From assembly GCA_022813625.1 (NCBI GenBank), contig JAKLMB010000029.1:1-64000 (forward strand): DNA of 64,000 bases. Reading direction: 5' to 3'. The notes beneath the pieces were generated by a model. The model was not told the DNA's origin and searched no databases. It saw only the letters and a program-made list of their open reading frames with translations. Position numbers and translations under genes: made by a program. Origin of the DNA: Aaosphaeria pasadenensis. Taxonomy: Eukaryota > Ascomycota > Dothideomycetes > Pleosporales. Shown here piece by piece: positions 33,411 through 44,702 of this stretch. Numbering within the stretch: position 1 is the first letter of the stretch; every line of letters starts with the position of its first letter.

Positions 33411-34854
33411 ATGGCGAACGTTAGCGAGACGGTGACGATAATTCCCCCTCCAAAGGGCTATGTTGTCAACTTTGAGAACCCTCAAAGACAGTACAAGACG
33501 GAGTCTTACATCGTATGCTCAGTGGAGATGGTGCTGGCATTCCTTTTTCTGGCACAACGACTTTACACCAAGATCTTCCTCATGAAGAAGTTCCAGATTG
33601 AAGATGGTAAGCCTGTTGAAATATAGATGATATGGCACCACTAAATAATAAATGCAGCTGTCGTCATCATTGCCTGGTTATTTTGCATGGGGACACAGAT
33701 ATGTCTATTATTGGGCATCTCAGCTGGTGCGATTGGGGCGCATGCCTGGGAAATATCAATTGATTTATACGGCTACTTCAGCAGAGTAAGGCGCGACTAT
33801 AATGCACATTTCGCTGGATATCTGATGGCTTACTTTGTTGGTTACGATAGGTTATTCTTGCTGCACCGCTGCTCTATGCAATTGGAACCGCTGCGGCAAA
33901 GTGCGCCCTCTCCCTGTTCTATCGACGCCTCAGCCCCAATCAGTGGTTTCAAGCAGCTGTCTGGTTCACACTTTTCGTCAGTGTTGGTGCGTACACCGGG
34001 CTCTTCTTCGCTTTACTATTTGCTTGCAAACCTATTGCTGCAAGCTGGGACCCCCTACTTCTTCCAACAGCCGTTTGTGTCAATCGCGGAGCCATCTACA
34101 TTACACAGGCCGTCCTCGGAATTGTCACCGATTGCCTGCTCATCGCCCTTCCAATTCCCACGGTGCTCAAGTTGCAGATGTCAACCCAGCTCAAACTAGG
34201 CCTGGTTGCCTTTTTTGCTGTCGGTATCGTGACAATTGTCACATCAATCATCAGGCTGATCATCCTTCTGCCGTCGTTGACTACCATGGATCAAACATGG
34301 GTGATTGGAGAGGGTTGTCTCTGGATGTAAGCTTCCTCTCGGTTCTTATGACTACACTTTTTACACCACCTGCTAATACACAATGATCCAGTTTTATCGA
34401 GGCTAATTTGCTCATCATGTGCTGCTGTCTCCCCACCATTCGCCGCTTCCTGCGGCACTTTGCACCACGTCTTATTGGTGAATCCTCTTCTGGATCCGAC
34501 TCCAAGTCAAATTCAAACGGCTATTCCCGTAATGGCGGATTACGCACTTTTGGTAGTGGTGGTGCGAAACGCACATTCGACTCACTCATGAATACTGTCG
34601 ATGAGAGAGGGATTCCACTGAACTCACTTGATGAGGTGCATAATATGGAGAAGGGAGGAGGCACGAGTACAAACGCAAAAAGTGTTACTAGGGACAGCGA
34701 TAGTGAAGAAGCAATCTTGTACGAAAGAAGTGTACAGGTCACGTATGAGAGCAGGCAAGAGGGCAACACTGGCGACAATGATTTGGGGAGGCTAGGAAAC
34801 GGGTGGACAATGCCAAGTGCCGACGACAGGCACTCGCAAAACAAAAACATCTAG
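33411..34854 (+). CDS. Rhodopsin-domain (SAT4-like) integral membrane protein
   Basis: Four exons give 420 residues (introns 33608-33658, 33786-33850 and 34327-34391). Seven hydrophobic spans are visible: YIVCSVEMVLAFLFL, VVIIAWLFCMGTQICLLLG, VILAAPLLYAIG, WFTLFVSVGAYTGLFFALLF, AIYITQAVLGIVTDCLLIALP, LVAFFAVGIVTIVTSIIRLI and FIEANLLIMCCCLPTIRRFL. RRLSPNQWFQ and the LPIP motif are typical of the fungal PF20684 rhodopsin-domain family. The C-terminal 115 residues are a Ser/Gly-rich cytosolic tail. Members are membrane proteins of mostly unknown function, and the family lacks the retinal-binding Lys of true opsins. It shares a promoter with the BBE oxidase. Confidence 0.9.
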
Positions 34855-35032
34855 AGCTGCTAGAAGAGAGGTTTGCAAGGTTGTATAGTAGATAGATTTT
34901 CGGAGGTCAGAATACCCTTAGTTCCTTATTGGAACTTTCATATGCTTGCAGCGTATACATGAATATATACCCTTTCCTTGAGCGCAATCACGTGTGTTCC
35001 ATCCACCCCATCGGCATAAAAAAAAAACGCAA

Positions 35033-36754
35033 CTACCCATACCGAACATTGCCAGACCCTTCTCTAAACCAGTCCTCGGTCTGAAGACTCTCGGTTGCAG
35101 ATGCAAAGTTGATGATTGTGCTTTTGGCAACAGTGTACGCATTGTAAGCATCTGCTCAATAAGTTAGTTACATGCTAGAGGAGCGATATTGTGCCTCACT
35201 GACCAATGCCATTCTCACTTCCGACGCCAGAGTTTTTCATTCCACCCCACGGACTACTTGGATCATTCCTATGATGAGTATTTACTATGTCACGTTCGAG
35301 TTAGTGAATTCTCTGGCTTCGATGTCTATAGAGTCTTACCCCAGCAGATACCCGCCTCGATTCTTTCCGCAACTCTGAAAGCCTGAGAAAGATCTTGCGT
35401 CCAGATAGCAGCGCCGAGACCAAACTCTGAGTCGTTCGCAAGCGCAATGGCTTCCTCTTCGCTGTCGAAGCCAACGACTGCAAGGACGGGACCAAATGCT
35501 TCTTCTTTCCAGATTCGGACGTCTGTAATCTTAACGGTTGATCCATCCGCAAGTACGGTTGGAGGATAATAATAGCCATGAGAGAAGTCTGTCCCATCTA
35601 AAACAGATGGACCAGTCATTCGTTGTCCGCCACAAAGGACTCGGGCTCCCACCTCGCGAGCGTCGTCCACTAGACTTCGCACGTTGACAAGCTGCTTCGC
35701 AGATATCAGTGGGCCCATTGTAGACTCTGGGTTGCTTGGCGACCCCATTCTCCTCTCAATTGACTCCGCTTTCTGTAGTAATTTTTCAGTCACGGCTTCC
35801 ATGATGCTATTGTGGACAATCACGCGCGTAGCTGCGACACATGTTTGTCCACTGGCAATGAAACCTCCAAAGGCAATCCCGTTGACAGCTAAGTCAATGT
35901 CGGCTTGTTCAAAAACCACGAGAGGAGCTTTGCCTCCGAGTTCTGCAGTAAAATGGGCAAGATTCTTGCCCGCTATCGCTCCAATTGCACGACCTGCTGG
36001 AGTCCCACCAGTCACATCCACTTTCTTGACTAGCGGGTGTTCAACAAGCGCTCTTCCTGTCGTAGAGCCTTCACCAGGCAATACAAAGAAATGGCCGTCC
36101 GGTAGACCTGCTTGTTTAAACAATTTCCCAAGTTCGATGGACGTGAGGGGCGTCAATTCTGATGGCTTCAAGACGACGGCGTTACCTGCTGCTAACGCTG
36201 GTGCAATCTTTTTGACCGCAATGAGCATAGGATGGTTGAATGGTGTTATCTGTGCAACGACCCCCAATGGCTTGCGGTCAACCCAATTGTGCAGCTTTCC
36301 GACCGTTGGAAGTACAGCTCGTTCTTCGGTGCGAATATGAGCCGCATAATATTTGAACCACTTCACCAAGCTCGGGACTTGCGCTCTCATCTCCCGTATT
36401 GCGCGTCCTGTTTGGCGAACTTCCAGATCAATGAGTCTTGGGAGGTTGGATGTCAAAAGATCAGCGATCTTATCAAGAACGTCCGCTCGTTCATGACGCG
36501 GAGCCTTGGACCAGATACCGGACAGAAAAGCCTGGTGGGCGCAGTTCACGGCATCGTTAACATCTTCGATAGATGCCGCGTGGCAATGCGCGATTGTCTC
36601 GCCCGTAGACGGATCCTCAATTACGAGTCTGAATGCTTATCAGTACGGATACTGAGGGGTTGTGATTAGCACGCGCGGGGCAGTTGACTGACTGTTCCGC
36701 TTGCCCTGCTTTTTCCTCTCCGCCATTCCAAAGGTAGAATAAATTAGAAGACAT
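35033..36754 (-). CDS. NAD(P)-dependent aldehyde dehydrogenase
   Basis: Four exons give 516 residues. The start at 36754 (MSSNLFYLWNGGEEKAG) needs a GTCAGT intron (36692-36629) to join LVIEDPSTGETIAHC, the usual ALDH N-terminus. Further introns are 35339-35285, with acceptor GACATAG chosen because it restores CWVNTHHRNDPSSPWGG, and 35203-35152. Catalytic blocks: QITPFNHPMLIAVKKIAPAL (cofactor), ELGGKAP (general-base Glu) and SGQTCVAATRV (nucleophile Cys). It oxidises an aldehyde to an acid; the sequence is closest in style to betaine- or aminoaldehyde dehydrogenases. With the MAO-N-type oxidase at 41481 it could complete a route from amine to carboxylate. Confidence 0.92.
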
Positions 36755-37368
36755 TTGAGCGATCGATCTTTGTATCACACTACTATTACCATGTAAAGCG
36801 ATGTAAGCTTTAGAACAGAACAAGTAGTCGAGATTACTGGCAACCACTTTCGTTAGGTCAGTTCGGGGTTGGCTCGGAGATGCTCCGGCTCTCCCTCCGA
36901 CTCCATTGTACTGGCCATTTTATCTACAGAACAACCTGTTGTTATTTGTGTAAACTCTCTGATTTTGCTATCTCTGTTATTTATGTGCTTTGTCGGTTCT
37001 AAAGCTCATTCATATGTAACAACATGTGTCAATGAGGAATTATTGTTAATAATTTTGTACATTAAGAGAACTAATTTTTCATTGGAATAGAGTCAATTGT
37101 TTGTTCACATAACATTCAGATATAACTTCTCCAGCTTTTCACCTATAGGAGGCAATACCGGCACCGGAGAATCCTCAAACAGAATGGATCGTGATAAAGA
37201 TGCGTTCACATGATCTCCATAAAAGCACACATGGGCATAGCATAGTTCAGCTCCCAGCCGTATGTTCAGGCTTATCTTCAATTTCACCTGTTACATTTGG
37301 AACAGCAACCAATACTCGCTTGCCATATAAACTACGACAAGACAGTAGCACAGCATCAATGCAAACTA
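36755..37368. other. Intergenic region
   Basis: No gene. It contains the ALDH promoter (left) and the 3' flank of the copper transporter (right). Confidence 0.4.
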
Positions 37369-38137
37369 TCATTCGTGGCAGCCGCCCTCCTGCCACCCTT
37401 TGGGACCTTGTGTATATCTTCCGAACAACAACTCGCCCATCAAGACGCTGCCCGTTACAGCAAAAAGAAAACCGACATTGTATGTCATCACAGCTAACAT
37501 CCTATGGGGATTGAATTAACATTCTTCCTTGGGCATGAAAACAAGTAGATTTAAGTTATACCTACAGTACATATCCAACGAGTGCCCTTATAAACTCTAT
37601 GAATGCACTGATTCCATCTCGTTTCAAGCTCCAACGACCGCGTGCTACCCAGAACGTCCTTGGTTGAGGGCGGGGACTTTCCGCGGGATCTATGGCTTCA
37701 ATCCCGGCAACTGCAGGACTAAGTGGTTCGATCTCATGTTCAACCCGACTGACTGTCCGCGATGTGTGTGGTCGTAGAATCTGACTCCAATTTCTCAGGT
37801 GGCCCCTCGTTGTTCGATCGCTAGGACTCGATGACTCCTTGTGCACTGCGTTATCATACGCAATAGTAGTTGTGTTATTCCATTTTCTCTCCAATTGGGT
37901 TTTCAATGCGCCAAGAAAACGATTGAACAGTCCTAAACTGAAGAGAAAGACGACAGTAAGGAAATATGCTCCAGGAGTTGTTGTAGTCCAGTCCGTGAAC
38001 CAAAGCGTAACGTGAGTGTTCACGGAGAATGTAGAAGCCATACTTGACATCGGCACTGGCATTGACATCGACCCCGAAGGTGACGGAAGGATAGAAGACG
38101 ATGATTCAGCATGATTCATTGCTGTAAGTGTATCCAT
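37369..38137 (-). CDS. Ctr-family copper transporter
   Basis: Two exons (intron 37565-37502, GTAGGT donor) give 234 residues. The N-terminus is Met/Ser-rich (SGSMSMPVPMSSMASTF), then HVTLWFTDWTTTTPGAYFL opens transmembrane 1 with the Ctr signature. A long cytosolic loop leads to exon 2, where GYVLMLAVMTYNVGFLFAV carries the essential MxxxM copper relay of TM2 and GSVLMGELLFGRY the Gly-packed TM3. It ends in a His/Cys-bearing tail (GGCHE). The protein should import Cu(I) as a trimer. Reading only the first frame would truncate it at the first exon. Copper-response-like sites lie upstream. Confidence 0.88.
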
Positions 38138-39143
38138 ATAATTTTAATGGTCCCCGTGCTCGACGTTTGGGTGTGAAGATAGTCGTAGATAGCCGATTAT
38201 GAAGGGGATTGATACTAGTGAAAGAATACGGTGAAAATAGCCGCAATTAAAGGGGAAGAGGTTTTACATGATCCTGAGCAAAGATACTCCGCCAAGGTAT
38301 ATGGCGGCGTGGACCATGTTGGTTCGGAATTATATGAGCAAGTTTGCGGCGATATTGATCACCTCACCTCCACACAGGCTAGCGTCTACAGCAAAAGTCT
38401 ACTGTACATAGAAGTAATTGTTGGCTACTAAGTGAGTTTAGGGAGTTCTTCAATACCTTTTCTGAATCGAACCACACAGACATGTTATTCGATGTTGTGG
38501 CGTGCTTCAAAGTATTTCGCGTTGCAATGTCTTTTCAATTTCCATGCACCACTGACTTTGTGACGTACATTGAAATTGGCAGTCCCGACTAGTGGCTACT
38601 TTTCATTTTGTTAATGCGGATTTGCTCTAGGTCGAGCTCATCTGATTTCAACGATCAACCTTCCTTACAAAAAAGTATTTGAGCGACAAGTCAATTATCA
38701 TCGATTTAGTTACCACTACCTCGAACGACGACAAGTGCAAAGAAATTAAACGTTAAGGTCACGTATTGGTGAGTTGCTCTGCAGGACATGTTATTTTGCG
38801 AGTTATCACAGTGACATTTTTCTCGTGTAGCCTTCTGGGCGACAGCGAATAAGCAAAGTCTGGCAGTCGAAGCTTACCTTGAACTTGACCATCATCATTT
38901 CGGTAACATACTTGGTTAACTACCTAACTTAGGAACTGCGAATGTGATTAGTAAGCGGTCTGCTGTCGCTAATGAGTTAGCATCATCGGAAGCTAACAGT
39001 CGACCTTGCCGGCATGCCGGCGTCATCGGGTAGTTGGCGATTACTCCAACATCATCGTTTTCATCAATTGCGTAGGGAGATATGATGTAACTCAGTATTG
39101 GTAATCCTATGGGAATAACGACGCCCCATGTTATGTCGCCATC
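38138..39143. other. Divergent intergenic region, copper transporter and Zn2Cys6 gene
   Basis: Aside from the copper-response-like words, nothing is recognised. Both flanking genes start here and point outward. Confidence 0.4.
38275..38282 (-). promoter_or_regulatory. Copper-response-like element TTTGCTCA
   Basis: On the coding strand of the copper transporter the bases read TTTGCTCA, the exact yeast Mac1 copper-response core, 138 bp upstream of the start codon. A second TTTGCTC lies in the opposite orientation at 38621-38627. Two sites in front of a Ctr gene fit copper-starvation induction; this is inference from the motif. Confidence 0.45.
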
Positions 39144-40692
39144 ATGCAGAAACAGACAGCAGACAAGAGGGTCATCCCAAAAGATAAAGGTTGTTTTCAG
39201 TGCTCGCGACGGAGGATAGTCTGCGACAAGGGTGAACCGGCATGTAGGAAATGTCTCAAGAAAGGCATCGAGTGTTCTGGTTTGCAACGAATACGCTTCA
39301 CGGAAGGATTCCTAGGCAGATCCAAGGGACGTAGTACCTCTATTGATCCCAATCAATATCGTACTGTAGCTCAATCATCGGATCATGCTGGCGTGAAAAT
39401 TCGGTGGAAGAGTGACAAAAAGGTCAAGAAACGGGGACGATTCGAGATGCAGAGTGATCCAAACACGGGAACCAACAGAAGTCAATCTCATGCGCAGGAT
39501 GCGCTGGCCGGAAATGAACTCTCTCCCCAGATTGATGAACCGGAACCGAGTGGAAGACAGGATCTCGCAGATACAACAGCCCCCACTGTTCGACCATGGA
39601 TTCCCCTACTCAGCTCAGAAACGCGGATGCTGTTCGGTTACTGTAAGTTTGGGTATCGAACTCCAGCTCGTTAGCATCATGACTGATAGATAGTACCTGG
39701 CAGTTTCGAATGTAGTGGCGCCGGCAATGGTAGTCCTTGATACACTCCCAAACGGCTATCGTGAATTCATTTTGCCGATGGCAGTCGAAGACGATATACT
39801 TCGTCGCGCTGTTGGTGTTGTTGCGGCACAGCGCCTTAGTCACGACCGTCCTGACCTTAGGGGTGCGGCCGAGGCTGGTCGCGCTGCTCTCATCTCCCGC
39901 TTACGCCGCGAATCTTTGTGTGGCAGTGCTGATCGAGTGTTCAGCAAGTTTACTTGGGCCACACTGATCGTCTTACTTGTTGGCGAAACAGTCACTGGTA
40001 ATGCCGATTACACCTTCCTGGCTAACATGTTAATCTCTCTCTCGGCGAACAGCAAAGCTAAGAATGAAAACTCAGAGGTGGTAAAATTCCTCCAAGCCCA
40101 GGCCAACATGTCAGTAACCAATGGTGGATGTCTCAAGCTTTTATGTGCCAATGCTGAAAGCTTCTGCAGGTTCACATTACTCGGATCTCCACTGCTGGGA
40201 GAGGATAAAGGTCTCCTCGCAATTACGGGATTATTCCAGACTTGGCCGGATTTTTTATCATACAAGGAACTTCCTGTTGCATCTAACGACCGACAGATCA
40301 TGGAAAATGTACGACAAAGTTTTGCATGCGCTTGTTCAATATATATCCACCGGGTTACTTCCAAAGACCCGGGCCTCGATGCGATTTCGCTAGTAGCCGA
40401 CGACGTTGCTCAGTACGACCGAATTCAAATGCTGGTACAACAACTCTCGCAGATTCCGCCAGAGGCGCCTGGTGCCCACGCTTTTGTGTGGGTATGTTTT
40501 GTTGCCGCAGCAGAGTCAAATGATCTCCTTCAACGGGCCTTCTTCGTGGACTACATGTGTAACATTTACGCCAGGACAGGCTTCGAGAACATACCAGGCG
40601 CCATCCAAATACTGCACCGAATCTGGGAAGGAAAGTTGAACAGACGTTGGACGCAGTGTCTCCCAGACTTGTCAAAAGTGCTCATAATGTAA
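39144..40692 (+). CDS. Zn2Cys6 transcription factor with Fungal_trans_2 domain
   Basis: Two exons give 495 residues. The zinc cluster is near the N-terminus: GCFQCSRRRIVCDKGEPAC then RKCLKKGIEC, all six Cys present, followed by a basic linker. The intron 39643-39703 must use the acceptor GGCAG to give FGYFSNVVAPAMVVLD, the usual start of the PF11951 domain; nearer AGs break the frame. The domain continues with YREFILPMAVEDDILRRAV and ends GAIQILHRIWEGK. It lies between the copper transporter and the amine oxidase, transcribed in the same direction as the latter 0.8 kb upstream, and may regulate it. Confidence 0.88.
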
Positions 40693-41480
40693 AACGGTAC
40701 CCTAAATACTTGCAGGCCAAGAGGAACGGCTAGATACAATGTCTCCAACAGTGCGTAACTATGGATCAAGGTCGCTCGCCGAAATCTTTAACTCGGCTTC
40801 AGAGTTCCTGAGAACTCGACGTTGGAGCCTTCAGAGACTCCAATACCCACGACAGTGACTTCTTGAGTACGTATCGACGCGACCGTCTCAAAGTCAAGAT
40901 ATTGACATTTTCAGCTCCAGAAAAGAAGCATGCAAAGGGAGCAATCGATGCTGAATATGCTCAATACCAGTCGACAATGAGACTTGCTGCTCAAATCTGG
41001 TTTGCATCTTGGAATAAAAACTCGGAGGCTATTCCATTTCACGCACGATATTTATCGGCCGCTGATAAGGTAGACATTATCTGTTACAGAAAGGTCCCAT
41101 GCTGAAAGTCGTGTTAGGCGAACGATGTGGATGAAGACAAGCGGGGAGAATTAGCTCAGACTGGAATTACCGTTTTGGGAGAAAATTGTGAGAAAGCTTA
41201 TCGCATCGCTAGCGAGAGGAGGCAAAATGCTTGATTCTGATTGGATCATTAGCAGGGGCATTCCCCAGACGCTAACTACGTCTTCATCGCCGTTTGCCTC
41301 GACCCTGATGTCGTTGATTAGATTCTCTTAGCCAGACACGACTCTGGCCGCCATTGCGACGACATAAATAGAGCAAATACCCCGATGGTTTTGAATCTGA
41401 CTGTAAAGCACTCGCATCTTCCTCCACCCTCCATTATATACCGAAATCTACCACCGAAGTATCACGACCTTAGTACGAAG
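40693..41480. other. Intergenic region upstream of the amine oxidase
   Basis: An open frame at 40863-41105 has no motif. The rest should hold the amine-oxidase promoter; no TATA box is clear. Confidence 0.4.
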
Positions 41481-43032
41481 ATGACATCTCGTGACGGTTA
41501 CAATTGGACTCCAAGCGAAGGTCTCCAGACTGGTGTTCCTACCATTGGTAAGATCTTGCCCGAGTCAAACGTATCAAGCAATGAGAAACCGTACGACGTC
41601 ATCGTCATTGGCGCGGGATATTGTGGGTTAACAGCTGCCCGCAATGCATCCCTGGAAGGGCTACAAGTGCTGCTACTCGAAGGCAGAGACCGCATTGGGG
41701 GCCGGTCGTGGTCCTCCAACATCCAAGGTTATCCCTTCGAAATGGGCGGTACTTGGGTTCATTGGGGCCAATCAAACACTTGGAGAGAGATCATGAGATA
41801 CGAGCTGCATGATCAGGTTGAAAAGAGCTTCAACTTTGAGAAGGGGGTAAAGCACTTCGAGTTGAACACACCCAATGGTGTAACTACGATGAGCCACGAG
41901 CAAGAGGTATGTATGCAGACAGCTCCCACACAACCAAGCTCATGTGCGCGAACAGGATGAACTTTTGGCGTCAGCCTTGAATAAATTTACGAATATCGAT
42001 GGGGTTTATGGAAGGAATACCATACCACTGCCCCACGACACATTTCGGACCCCAGGTTCGGCGGACCTTGACAACATTTCCGCCAAGGATCGACTCAACG
42101 AGATTGCATCGATCTTGTCACCTCAAGAGCGAGCAGTATTGGAGGCCTCTATTCTATTGGCAAGTGGTGGCACCCTTGAGACCACCAGTTTCCATGAATT
42201 CATGCACTGGTGGGCTATGTGCGGGTACACATACCAGGGCTGGCTGGATATGCTCATCACATGGAAGTTCAAGAGAGGTCAATCGAGTTTCGCCATTCGC
42301 TTCTTCCAAGAGGCATTGGAATCGAAGCGCCTTAAATATGCGTTCAATTCTCCTGTTAGCCACGTCAGGGACAATGGCAAACAGGTCGAAGTCACCACGA
42401 GGGATGGACGCAAATTCCATGCTGCGAAGGTGATCTCGGCCATGCCTCTCAATGTGCTCGATCGCGTAACCTTCGATCCTCCCTTATCTTCTGGCAAACA
42501 ATCTGCACTTAAAATAAAGCACGTCAATCAGACTGTTAAAGTCCACGCTGAGCTCTCGAACAAGGACCTTCGCTCATGGACCGGGATTACATACCCTCAC
42601 AACGAATTGAATTATGCAATTGGCGATGGAACCACACCTGCGGGTAACACACACATTGTTTGCTTTGGCGGCCAGCAAAACCATATTGATCCCGAAGTCG
42701 ACATCTCGAGGACCAAACGCGCGGTACAATCTCTCTTTTCGGCGGACAACTACTCTAATGGTCACCCGGCCCCTGAGGTCGAGCGACTTGTCTTCCATAA
42801 CTGGTCGAAGGATGAGTTTGCAGGAGGCGCGTGGTTCTTTTCTCCCCCAGGCCTCCTATCCAATCACCTGAATGACATGAGAGCAACGCATGGAAACGTC
42901 GTGTTTGCGAACAGCGACTGGGCCTTGGGTTGGCGAAGCTTCATCGATGGGGCTATTGAAGAAGGTGAAAGGGCCGCATTGGTCGTCCGAAGGGACTTGT
43001 TGGGCCCAAAGATTGATGCACCGAGGCTGTAA
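41481..43032 (+). CDS. maoN: Flavin-containing monoamine oxidase (MAO-N type)
   Basis: Two exons (intron 41907-41955) give 500 residues. The N-terminus MTSRDGYNWTP and blocks such as VIVIGAGYCGLTAARNA (FAD Rossmann GxGxxG), RDRIGGRSWSSNIQGYPFEM, GGTWVHWGQSNTWREI, SWTGITYPHNELNYAIGDGT and FANSDWALGWRSFIDGAIEEG agree closely with Aspergillus niger MAO-N along the full length. The enzyme oxidises primary amines to imines/aldehydes with hydrogen peroxide release. The C-terminus PRL resembles a peroxisomal PTS1 tripeptide, as in MAO-N. I chose ATG 41481, matching the family start, over an upstream in-frame ATG at 41385. FAD is expected to be bound non-covalently, as in MAO-N. Confidence 0.93.
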
Positions 43033-43628
43033 TAGGATAATTATGAATCGGAAGTGATAGCGATTTTGTCAGTGTTCTGTATATCGAATGTTTCGACCTC
43101 TTGTTTAGCTATGCCTACTTACTTGATCACGTAGTTCAGAAAGGTTGTTACTAGAATTTCACCGCTGACTATGAAGATTGTTCGCATATTTTTTCAAACC
43201 ATACAGTTTCCAAGCGTTCCTCTACACTACGGTGCTCTTAAACTCATTTTTATGGCTTCAATTTGCTCACAATAACATTCGCCAGCGCTATCATTCACAA
43301 CACAGATATTACTTCAAGAAGAACACGGAATTCATGGTCAAGGTACAGCTGAGATATTTGCTTCATTTGGTTGTAAATCAAATAACTTCCTTAATCCCTA
43401 ATTCTCCCATTAATCCTTGCGTACTTTCGAAATTACCGTGACACCCTTTCAATCCAATGCCCAACAGATTGTAGATGATCGCAGCCCACACATTCTCGCT
43501 TAAATTTCGTCCGTTAGAAAGGCGTGGCTGCCAAAAGTCCGATTCCCATCATTCTGCATCTTGCGTTCTTTGGTTTCTCGTAATGTTGACGTGTCGGATC
43601 CTCGCCGGAGGGATTGTGTCGTAGTGTT
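43033..43628. other. Intergenic region between convergent genes
   Basis: No gene recognised. It holds the 3' flanks of the amine oxidase and the small secreted precursor. Confidence 0.4.
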
Positions 43629-43823
43629 TTACTCCGTGGTACGCTTAGTGATGCACCAAATGTAAGGGCATCCGACTTGTTTGGCCGGCTCGCGCTTGGT
43701 GATGCACCAAGGCTTGCTGCATCCGACTGCTGGCTCTAATTCTCCGACCGAAGCAGAGGAACCGATGGGCGCTGGGATAGCAAAAGCCACAGAGGCGAGA
43801 GCAGTGAGAGTGAAGAGTTTCAT
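43629..43823 (-). CDS. Small secreted Kex2-type repeat precursor peptide (RiPP-like or pheromone-like)
   Basis: A 64-residue frame opens with a clear signal peptide (MKLFTLTALASVAFA). After a short pro-region come two repeats, each a nine-residue core followed by the Kex2 site Lys-Arg: GCSKPWCIT (residues 34-42) and GCPYIWCIT (51-59). The cores share Gly-Cys-x4-Cys-Ile-Thr with Trp before the second Cys, and differ in the middle; each is preceded by Glu-Pro-Ala, a spacer like those trimmed by dipeptidyl aminopeptidases. The architecture fits Kex2-processed repeat precursors of fungal ribosomal peptides, and also alpha-factor-type pheromone precursors. The cores lack the Gly-Gln and C-x5/6-C pattern of the alpha pheromones I know. 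It is head-to-head with a UstYa-like gene, 879 bp apart. The product is unknown. Confidence 0.7.
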   Translation of the reverse strand: MKLFTLTALASVAFAIPAPIGSSASVGELEPAVGCSKPWCITKREPAKQVGCPYIWCITKRTTE

Positions 43824-44702
43824 AATGCGTGTCTGATTTCTTTGGAAGAATGTAAAGATTGCAACGAGAGTGAAGGTTTGCTTGGATGGTGATGAGAGAG
43901 TTCCGGCACTGTCAACGAGCTACTCTTTTATATCCCAATTTCCTACGTGGCATACAATATCAAGCCCGAAGGCGATGAGAACCGGATGAGTGTTGCAGAC
44001 GATCGACATTCCCAAGAACGAGAATACGAGTCCGGCAAAAGTCGAACATTCACCGAGTCCAGGATATCCATTTCAGGCGTTCTATTACAACTATCCAATG
44101 ACACAGATCTCGCATACCCTTCCTGATTCATGATACGTGATGCTACGGGCTCAACCATCATGTGTATAATACGTTCTCGCTTCATACGTCATGTCAGAAC
44201 AGGTCGCCGAAACGTGAAACCTACCATGCAGGCGCCACATGCAAAGCAATTAAACGGATCTCCGCTATGAAAACCACTTTCGTGAATGCATATTCGTATT
44301 CCATAATAGAAGGTGATGCTTCTGTAGAAAGCAGCGAGCGATGGCGGAGGAGCTGTATAGCTATTGTCGGAGACCTTCGTTTATAGCCGCTGACCCTTCG
44401 CCTAAAACCCTGGCCCCTGTTCGGACTTTGTATATTGTTACGAGGCATGGAACCAGTAGTTAGCTTGCGGGCACTTCGGAGTGTTACGTGAAGCTGTGAC
44501 CTGGTGGTACTTTTGCATAAAATGGTCGTAATCAATTGTGTTCCGTTGCGATTTCGGAAAGATCTTCGCATGGCCTTCGCGGTCTTTTGATCACGATTTA
44601 TGACTGGGATTTGAGTTTCCTTTGCCTGCCTTTCAAGCTCTATTATGGTATCTATCTCTCTCTTCCCTTTCAGATCGAGCAGTCTCAAACGATTCTTTCC
44701 AA
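43824..44702. promoter_or_regulatory. Divergent promoter between the precursor peptide and the UstYa-like gene
   Basis: The two start codons face this 879-bp segment, which would let both genes be switched on together. TTTATAT on the precursor side (forward TTTTATATCCC near 43926, about 100 bp upstream of its start) may be a TATA-like element. A 175-codon open frame on the minus strand inside it has no motif and is ignored. Confidence 0.45.

Noticed and set aside
33710..34386. Alternative long frames inside the rhodopsin-domain gene
   Set aside because: They are shifted frames of the spliced coding sequence; three introns join all seven membrane segments.
35326..35345. Apparent early end of the aldehyde dehydrogenase
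   Set aside because: Two further introns restore CWVNTHHRNDPSSPWGG and the normal C-terminus down to 35033.
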